Notes under the pieces: model-generated
What the model was told of the DNA's origin: nothing
The model's database searches: none
What the model saw: the letters and a program-made list of their open reading frames with translations, nothing else
Part shown: positions 6,710 through 11,346 of the stretch, piece after piece
Layout of the letters: every line of letters begins with the position of its first letter
Numbering within the stretch: the first letter of the stretch is position 1
Translations under genes and position numbers: made by a program
Source of the DNA: CAYGZT01 sp964354445
GTDB taxonomy: Bacteria; Patescibacteriota; Minisyncoccia; UBA6257; JAGOQP01
Assembly (NCBI GenBank): GCA_964354445.1
Contig: CAYGZT010000002.1
Coordinates: 1-11,346 of the forward strand
DNA length: 11,346 nucleotides
Reading direction: 5' to 3'

Positions 6710-7048
6710 ATGGTGCTCGTGTTTCTTGTCCGCAATCTCCTGTTAAGCATCTTTTTCTTTTTCAAGCGCTGGTACTGGAACGGCTACTTTCTGATGTACG
6801 GGAAAGTTTTGGGAATTGTGCGGCGCCTTGAGCGTGCGCTTGCCGTCCGCGCCAATCTGTATTTTCTCTTTCAACCGCTGTATCAGGAATACAACGTGTT
6901 CGGGTATGCGGTAGGATTTGTGGTCAGATTTGCGCGCATTACTGTGGGACTGGTGCTCTACGGAGTTGTTGTTCTGGCGGGCATTACTCTTTACGTTGCG
7001 TGGACGCTCATACCGCCCGTTTTGATTCTCAAATCGCTTGGATTTTAA
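6710..7048 (+). CDS. Small membrane protein of unknown function, partner of Clp-like ATPase
   Basis: I do not recognise this 112-residue protein. It has a hydrophobic N-terminus rich in Phe and Leu (residues 2-18), then a basic and aromatic stretch with FKRWYWNGYF (18-27). A charged region follows with RRLERALAVR (38-47), then a tyrosine-rich link (FLFQPLYQEYNVFGY), and a long hydrophobic region from about 63 to 108 broken by R73 and R76 that could form one or two helices. No enzyme motif, cysteine or signal peptidase site is visible. It starts just after a consensus promoter and ends 6 bases before the membrane-anchored Clp ATPase, so the two are almost certainly made together. A role as membrane partner, adaptor or receptor for that ATPase is an inference from position only. 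Confidence 0.8.
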   Translation: MVLVFLVRNLLLSIFFFFKRWYWNGYFLMYGKVLGIVRRLERALAVRANLYFLFQPLYQEYNVFGYAVGFVVRFARITVGLVLYGVVVLAGITLYVAWTLIPPVLILKSLGF

Positions 7049-7054
7049 TTTTTT

Positions 7055-9595
7055 ATGAATACTCACGCATCTTCTCCTGCCGAGTTTTCGCTGAAGCATC
7101 CCCTGCTTCTCATGGACTCGGTGTCGCGCTCGTTTGCGCGGGTGGTGTCGTACACATTTCTTATTGTGATAGCGGGTCTCATGGTTTCGTTATTTATCTC
7201 GGACCTTCCGTCACTGCGATGGTTGGGAGTCCTGGTGGCGCTGATGGCTGCCGATTACCTCCTGCACGCGCGGCGCGCGCCCTACTCGGTGCGCCAGTTG
7301 TTTGCGTCGCATGTACCCGGCGACAACCTCGCGCTCTGTGCGGATACCGACGTAATCCAGATATGCGGACAGGCGATTGAAAAAACACATCACTTTGGCG
7401 GCAATCCATATCTTGCAGTCATGCGTATACTTGTTGACAAAACGCCTTTGGCACGCTCACTGGAACGGCTTGATGTTTCCGTGAAGGATTTTGAGAGCAG
7501 GCTTGAAGATGCGTATGAAAAATCAGCCAAGGCGGCTGCGCCGCTTACTCACAAAGAGGCGCTGGAGACAATCCATGCACTTCTGGAGCGTGCGGCGCTT
7601 TTGGCGCGATTTCATTCGCGCCAGACCATTGATGCCGAGACGGTGTTTGCGGCAGCCGGTTTTATGCAAGACGCCGCGGTGTCAAAAATCCTTGACCAAT
7701 TTTCTATTCAACCTCAGGACATCGATAACGCCATCGTGTTTTCCCACTTCGTATACTCCCGCCGTTTCAAGATTCCTCCCGCGACGGGTGGGTTTGCACT
7801 TTCCATGGCGCGCGTGCAGTCCCACCGGGTAAACCGCACGTTTACGTCGCGTCCCACCCCCACCCTTGACCGCTTCTCGCGCGACCTCACCGACTGTGCG
7901 CGTGCCGGACAAACGGGTTTTTTGATCGGCCATGAGGAGGAGTACGAACGCATGATAACCGAGCTTGCCAAGCCCGGTACCGATCGCAACGTCATGCTGG
8001 TGGGAGAAGCGGGAGTAGGGAAAGAATCGCTGGTGCAGCACCTTGCGTTTAACATCGTTTCCGACCATGTGCCCGGTCCTCTGTTTGACCGGCGGCTGGT
8101 TGCGCTGTCGGTGGGAGATCTGATTGCGGGCGCATCCTATGACGAAATGTCCGCGCGTTTTGAAAAAGTCATTACCGAAATTCTTCGGGCGGGGAACATC
8201 GTTCTCTACATCCCTGAAATCCACAACCTCGCCCGCACCTCGCAGGTGCGCGGCGGTATTGAGCTTTCCGATATGCTGATGCCGGTACTCAAAAACAGCT
8301 CATTTCCGGTCATCGGCACCACTTTCCCGCGCGAGTTCAAGGAATATATTGAAACCAGAAGCGACTTCTTCGGCTCGTTTGAGGTGGTGCGGATGAGCGA
8401 AATAGGACCCGAGGAAGCCACAACGCTTCTGACATACGATGCCGTCATTATGGAACGGTTTTATAAAGTTGCGGTCAGTTTCTCGGCAATCAAGCAGTCG
8501 GTGACATTGGCGGCAAAATACCTTCGCGCCAAGCCGCTGCCTTCCAGCGCCCAGGATCTTCTCAGGGAAGCGCTTGCCCAAGCCACTCAGCGCAACCTCA
8601 AGCGCATCGACGGCGATTTTATCACCGCATTGGTTGAGCAAAAAGTTAACGTACCCATTCACAAAACCTCAAAAGAGGAAGCGCAGAAACTGCTCAACCT
8701 TGAGGATGTTATCCATCACCGCTATATCAACCAGGAACCGGCGGTCCGGGCGGTTGCGGAAGCGCTCCGTTCCTACCGCAGCGGTCTTGCGGCCAAAGGA
8801 GGACCCATTGCGTCGTTTCTATTCGTCGGTCCCACCGGCGTGGGAAAAACCGAACTGTCCAAGATTCTTGCCGATATTCAGTTCGGGTCGGAGAAGTTCA
8901 TGGTGCGTTTTGACATGTCCGAGTACCAGCAGAAAGACAGCATCGTGCGGTTCATCGGCTCTCCCGACGGCTCGATCGCCGGTGCCCTGACGGAGGCGAT
9001 TATCCAGCAGCCCTACAGTTTGATTCTTTTGGATGAATTTGAAAAAGCGCATCCGGACATCCTCAACCTGTTTTTGCAGGTGCTTGATGAAGGTCGGCTC
9101 ACCGACAGCTTGGGTCGGGTGGTTGATTTTCAAAACACCATCGTGATTGCAACCTCGAACGCCGAGTCGGTGTATATCCAGGAGCAGATTCGCGCCAAAA
9201 AATCCGTCGAAGAGTTGATGCAGGGAATCAAAACGAAATTGACCTCATACTTCAAACCGGAGCTTTTGAACCGCTTCTCGGATATCGTGATTTTCAGACC
9301 GCTTTTACTCGAGCACATTATTGAGATTGCCCGCCTCAAACTCGGCGCGCTTGCCAAAACCGTCATGGAAGCTCAAGGAGTTGATGTAACGTTTGACGAA
9401 TCGGCGGTGCACAAGATCGCGGAACTGGGATACGACCAGGCGTTCGGTGCGCGCCCCATTGCACGCGCCATTGACGACTACATCAAAGCGGTGCTGTCCA
9501 AAATGATTCTTTCCCAGGAAGCGGTCAGGGGCGAGACGTTTCGGGTTGAAGTTCGCGGCGGCGAATTTGTTTTTGAAGAGATCGAAAAGCAGTAG
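7055..9595 (+). CDS. Membrane-anchored ClpA/ClpC-like AAA+ protein with degenerate first ATPase domain
   Basis: The 846-residue protein begins with a two-helix membrane hairpin (about 31-48 and 55-70) with basic flanks that place both ends inside the cell. Residues about 95-228 look like a worn Clp N-domain pair. D1 (about 290-528) has Walker A GEAGVGKES (317-325, Glu where Thr is usual), Walker B LYIPEIH (384-390, Pro387 for Asp) and FFGSF near 438-442 where Clp proteins have the ERRF arginine fingers. D2 is intact for ATP use: GPTGVGKT (592-599), LLDE (658-661), sensor Asn702, Arg740 and GAR (798-800). The D2 pore loop, normally GYVG, reads GSIAG (639-643). No long coiled-coil middle domain and no [LIV]G[FL] ClpP-docking tripeptide are seen in 703-731. 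It is probably an unfoldase or remodelling motor at the membrane; its substrate and partner are unknown. Annotation pipelines would likely call it ClpA/ClpC. Confidence 0.9.
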   Translation: MNTHASSPAEFSLKHPLLLMDSVSRSFARVVSYTFLIVIAGLMVSLFISDLPSLRWLGVLVALMAADYLLHARRAPYSVRQLFASHVPGDNLALCADTDVIQICGQAIEKTHHFGGNPYLAVMRILVDKTPLARSLERLDVSVKDFESRLEDAYEKSAKAAAPLTHKEALETIHALLERAALLARFHSRQTIDAETVFAAAGFMQDAAVSKILDQFSIQPQDIDNAIVFSHFVYSRRFKIPPATGGFALSMARVQSHRVNRTFTSRPTPTLDRFSRDLTDCARAGQTGFLIGHEEEYERMITELAKPGTDRNVMLVGEAGVGKESLVQHLAFNIVSDHVPGPLFDRRLVALSVGDLIAGASYDEMSARFEKVITEILRAGNIVLYIPEIHNLARTSQVRGGIELSDMLMPVLKNSSFPVIGTTFPREFKEYIETRSDFFGSFEVVRMSEIGPEEATTLLTYDAVIMERFYKVAVSFSAIKQSVTLAAKYLRAKPLPSSAQDLLREALAQATQRNLKRIDGDFITALVEQKVNVPIHKTSKEEAQKLLNLEDVIHHRYINQEPAVRAVAEALRSYRSGLAAKGGPIASFLFVGPTGVGKTELSKILADIQFGSEKFMVRFDMSEYQQKDSIVRFIGSPDGSIAGALTEAIIQQPYSLILLDEFEKAHPDILNLFLQVLDEGRLTDSLGRVVDFQNTIVIATSNAESVYIQEQIRAKKSVEELMQGIKTKLTSYFKPELLNRFSDIVIFRPLLLEHIIEIARLKLGALAKTVMEAQGVDVTFDESAVHKIAELGYDQAFGARPIARAIDDYIKAVLSKMILSQEAVRGETFRVEVRGGEFVFEEIEKQ

Positions 9596-9612
9596 TACCG
9601 TCATGTCAATGT

Positions 9613-10146
9613 GTGAAGCAGGAAAATAGCGGGCAACAATCGGAACGGGAGGTGTCATCGGGCGTGATTGTATTTCGTCGTACCAGAGAAGGACCGCGCT
9701 ACCTTGTGTTGTACCACGGGCGCGGGTACTGGAATTTTCCAAAAGGAAAGATCGAGAAAGAAGAGAGGAGTTTTGAAGCCGCTCTGCGCGAAACGTACGA
9801 GGAAACGGGGATCGGGCGGACTCATCTGCGGTTCGTACATTTTTTCAAGACGTTTGAGCACTGGACGTTTCGGCGGCAGGGCAAGAAAGTCAGGAAAACA
9901 GTCATTTTTTATCTTGCCGAGACAACAAGACGTGACGTGAAACTGTCAGACATCGGCGGCCGCGAAGAACATTACGGATATGCGTGGGTGACGTACCGTG
10001 AAGCGCTGCAGATCTTTGTCAGCCCGCGGCACAGCGAGAATCACAAAGTTATCCGAAAAGTGCATAACCTTCTTGCGCGACATCGGGTGTTGTCAAAAAA
10101 CTCCCTGCACCCCGGCAGAGAGACGCTGGCGCGGCAGAAAAATTAG
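9613..10146 (+). CDS. Nudix hydrolase
   Basis: The 177-residue protein carries a complete Nudix box at residues 45-67: G45, E51, R59-E60, E63-E64 and G66, matching GX5EX7REUXEEXGU. These residues bind the divalent metals used to cut nucleoside-diphosphate-X compounds. The preceding GYWNFPKGKIEKEE resembles the W-[DN]-FPKG-x-[VI]-E segment of diadenosine tetraphosphate hydrolases, so an Ap4A-type substrate is possible but not shown. The start is taken as GTG 9613, 17 bases after the Clp-like gene, because no ATG exists in this frame before the conserved SSGVIVFRR strand; the GTG at 9652 is an alternative. No Shine-Dalgarno sequence is visible. The basic C-terminal tail (about 145-177) is not conserved in my memory of the family. 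The stop codon overlaps that of the convergent rplT gene by 4 bases. Confidence 0.9.
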   Translation: MKQENSGQQSEREVSSGVIVFRRTREGPRYLVLYHGRGYWNFPKGKIEKEERSFEAALRETYEETGIGRTHLRFVHFFKTFEHWTFRRQGKKVRKTVIFYLAETTRRDVKLSDIGGREEHYGYAWVTYREALQIFVSPRHSENHKVIRKVHNLLARHRVLSKNSLHPGRETLARQKN

Positions 10147-10508
10147 CGTCGAGTGATTTTGGAAATATCCGCGGCGTCAATCACCGCGTTGAACGCCTGA
10201 GGATGACTCTGCGCGAGCGCGGCAAGAACTTTACGGTCAAGCACAATCCCTTTCTTTTTTAGTGCAGCGATGAATGCAGAGTATGTAACACCTTGCTGAC
10301 GCAGAGCGGCATTGAGCTGTACCTGCCAGAGTGCTCTGAAAGTGCGCTTTTTTTCTTTTCGGCCGCGGTAGGCATAAGTCCACGCGTGCAGCAGGGCTTC
10401 GCGAGCGGCGCGTTCTTTTGATTTTCTGTCCCAGCGGAACCCCTTGGTGTACTTTAGAGTTTTCCGGCGGCGCTTTATGGCAGTGGTACCTCGTTTAACA
10501 CGACTCAT
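10143..10508 (-). CDS. rplT: 50S ribosomal protein L20
   Basis: The 121-residue, very basic protein shows the L20 pattern along its whole length: MSRVKRGTTAIKRRRK (1-16), AYRGRKEKKRTFRALWQVQL (46-65) and NAALRQQGVTYSAFIAALKK (66-85), ending in the C-terminal helical domain. L20 binds 23S rRNA early and is needed for assembly of the large subunit. Its usual length is about 115-120, so it is complete. It is the third gene of the infC-rpmI-rplT operon, 77 bases after rpmI. In Escherichia coli and Bacillus this operon is controlled through its leader; no such structure could be confirmed here. ATG 10508 is the family start. No Shine-Dalgarno sequence precedes it (TTTTTACTCAAT). It ends in TAA and overlaps the convergent Nudix stop by 4 bases (TTAG). 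Confidence 0.97.
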   Translation of the reverse strand: MSRVKRGTTAIKRRRKTLKYTKGFRWDRKSKERAAREALLHAWTYAYRGRKEKKRTFRALWQVQLNAALRQQGVTYSAFIAALKKKGIVLDRKVLAALAQSHPQAFNAVIDAADISKITRR

Positions 10509-10585
10509 ATTGAGTAAAAAGTAATACGTTGAAGGTTAAAAGTGAAAAACTGGAACGGTTTATCTGCAGTGAGATGATTCAATAA
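10509..10585. other. AT-rich spacer between rpmI and rplT
   Basis: These 77 bases are the longest gap within the infC operon. They are A/T-rich on the coding strand, with no Shine-Dalgarno sequence and no clear hairpin. A TATTAC lies 12 bases before the rplT ATG and could be a weak -10 for a separate rplT transcript, but no convincing -35 accompanies it. Confidence 0.4.
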
Positions 10586-10774
10586 CTACAGCGATGAGGG
10601 GCGCTTGGTGATGCGGGACGTAAGGGATTTTGGAAACTGCACATGTCCGGCCTTACGGCGCAACTGCGTGGAGCTTCTCTTTGCGCGAAAATGACACTGT
10701 CCCATTTTCCGGCGCAAGATTTTACCGCGCCCGGTGATTTTAATTCTGGTCCTGATGGATTTTTTCATGCTCAC
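10586..10774 (-). CDS. rpmI: 50S ribosomal protein L35
   Basis: A small basic protein of 62 residues (60 if the ATG at 10768 is used). ITGRGKILRRKMGQCHF matches the V-T-x-[ST]-GKI-RRK-x-G-K-S-H core of L35, a large-subunit protein of the ribosome, and its place between infC and rplT confirms this. The GTG start at 10774 overlaps the infC stop in GTGA (10771-10774). The ATG at 10768 begins two bases after that stop and gives an N-terminus, MKKSIRTRIKITG, that aligns better with L35. Either way translation is probably coupled to infC. The C-terminal half (QLRRKAGHVQFPKSL) is less basic than in typical L35 but keeps the length. Confidence 0.93.
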   Translation of the reverse strand: MSMKKSIRTRIKITGRGKILRRKMGQCHFRAKRSSTQLRRKAGHVQFPKSLTSRITKRPSSL

Positions 10775-11319
10775 TGTTTTTTTGTGATCTGCATGATGAT
10801 TCCCTGCATCGAGAACGTTTGGGGCGAGAGGACGCGATAGGTGTCACCGATAATAGCGGTGAAGTGGCGGAGACGCTCCGTCGCCCATTCTTTGTTGTAC
10901 TTTTCTCGTCCGCGCAGGCGCAGAAAGATCTCCACCACATGCCCCTTTTCGAGGAATTCATTCACTTTCTTCGCTTTGATGGCAAGATCATTGTCCGCCG
11001 AACGCGCCGAGAGACGTACTTGTTTGAGTTCCAACCCTTTCTGCTGTTTTTTCTTCTCTTCTTTTTTCTGCTGGTAGCGGAACTTGTCGTAGCTGATGAT
11101 TCTTGCCACCGGCGGATTCGCGCCCGGAGCAATTTCGATAAGATCAAGCCCTTTTGACTGTGCGTGCTGCAGCGCTTCGCTCTTTGAGAGTATGCCAACG
11201 TTCTGACCGGTTTCGTCAATCACGCGCATTTTTTCTGCGGTGATCTGATGATTGATTTTATATCGGATGATAGCGATACCGGAGAAGTTACTGGTGTAGC
11301 TCGTTGCGGATGATACCAC
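10771..11319 (-). CDS. infC: Translation initiation factor IF-3 (start uncertain)
   Basis: IF-3 binds the 30S subunit, keeps subunits apart and proofreads the start codon and initiator tRNA. The N-terminal domain is seen in RYKINHQITAEKMRVIDE, then SEALQHAQSKGLDLIEIAPGA.PPVARIISYDKFRYQQKK. A lysine-rich linker (about 81-95) leads to the C-terminal domain (KQVRLSARSADNDLAIKAKKV...VEIFLRLRGREKYN) and the end at the TGA at 10771-10773. The start is open: the given GTG at 11319 adds 18 residues with no family likeness, and the frame stays open to the right window edge. No ATG precedes the conserved RYKIN core, and the first ATG (MRVID) would delete it. ATC codons at 11277, 11271 and 11268 are candidates for a rare infC start of the AUU/AUC kind. 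It is the first gene of the infC-rpmI-rplT operon. Confidence 0.95.
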   Translation of the reverse strand: MVSSATSYTSNFSGIAIIRYKINHQITAEKMRVIDETGQNVGILSKSEALQHAQSKGLDLIEIAPGANPPVARIISYDKFRYQQKKEEKKKQQKGLELKQVRLSARSADNDLAIKAKKVNEFLEKGHVVEIFLRLRGREKYNKEWATERLRHFTAIIGDTYRVLSPQTFSMQGIIMQITKKQ

Positions 11320-11339
11320 ACCGAGACGGGAATTTGCAA
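11310..11339 (-). promoter_or_regulatory. Weak candidate promoter for the infC operon
   Basis: On the minus strand, TTGCAA (11339-11334) and TATCAT (11315-11310) are 18 bases apart, with 4 of 6 and 5 of 6 consensus matches. Transcription would begin near 11303, downstream of the GTG at 11319, so that codon could not be the start if this promoter is used. The call is tentative because further upstream sequence lies outside the window. Confidence 0.3.
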
Positions 11340-11346
11340 GGAGAGC

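Noticed and set aside
7682..8224. Open frame of 180 codons on the minus strand
   Set aside because: It is antisense to D1 of the Clp-like gene and has no family likeness or start signals.
10819..11157. Open frame of 112 codons on the plus strand with a hydrophobic Phe/Leu run
   Set aside because: The Phe/Leu run is the complement of the lysine-rich linker of IF-3, so it is a shadow.
1..11346. Recoding of TGA to glycine, as in Gracilibacteria and SR1
   Set aside because: TGA ends the GT2 and infC genes at family-appropriate places, and no in-frame TGA interrupts a recognised domain.

Overview
The window looks like a piece of a small bacterial genome, most likely from the Candidate Phyla Radiation (Patescibacteria, Parcubacteria-like). 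This placement is inferred from gene content and style, because no rRNA or other taxonomic marker was compared. The pointers are a membrane-anchored, degenerate ClpA-type ATPase, very tight gene packing, almost no Shine-Dalgarno sequences, and short palindromic repeats inside coding DNA. TGA acts as a stop (for example at the ends of the GT2 and infC genes), so the UGA-glycine code of Gracilibacteria and SR1 is not in use.

Region 1 (1-4798) is a surface-polysaccharide locus. On the plus strand are the C-terminal two thirds of a NodU/CmcH-type O-carbamoyltransferase, cut by the left edge, and a family-2 glycosyltransferase. Converging on them from the minus strand is a two-gene unit: a polyprenyl-phosphate sugar-1-phosphate transferase that starts the glycan, followed by a Wzx-like flippase that exports lipid-linked units. 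Together these cover priming, sugar addition, carbamoyl decoration and export. The carbamoyltransferase gene carries two kinds of short repeat that are translated in frame.

Region 2 (4799-6669) begins with a divergent promoter region. It continues with a plus-strand unit of a YruB-type glutaredoxin, an MgtC/SapB membrane protein and an AhpF-like thioredoxin reductase, and ends at a probable intrinsic terminator.

Region 3 (6670-10146) starts with a consensus -10 promoter. It holds a 112-residue membrane protein of unknown function, then a large double-ATPase-domain Clp protein with an N-terminal membrane hairpin, then a Nudix hydrolase. The Clp protein is the most unusual item here. Its first ATPase domain has lost several key nucleotide residues, its second has lost the aromatic pore residue, and no ClpP-docking tripeptide is visible.

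Region 4 (10143-11346, minus strand) is the classic translation operon infC-rpmI-rplT (IF-3, L35, L20). The 5' end of infC is unclear: no ATG precedes the conserved N-terminus.

No tRNA, rRNA, CRISPR array, insertion sequence or gene-free stretch above 300 bases was seen.
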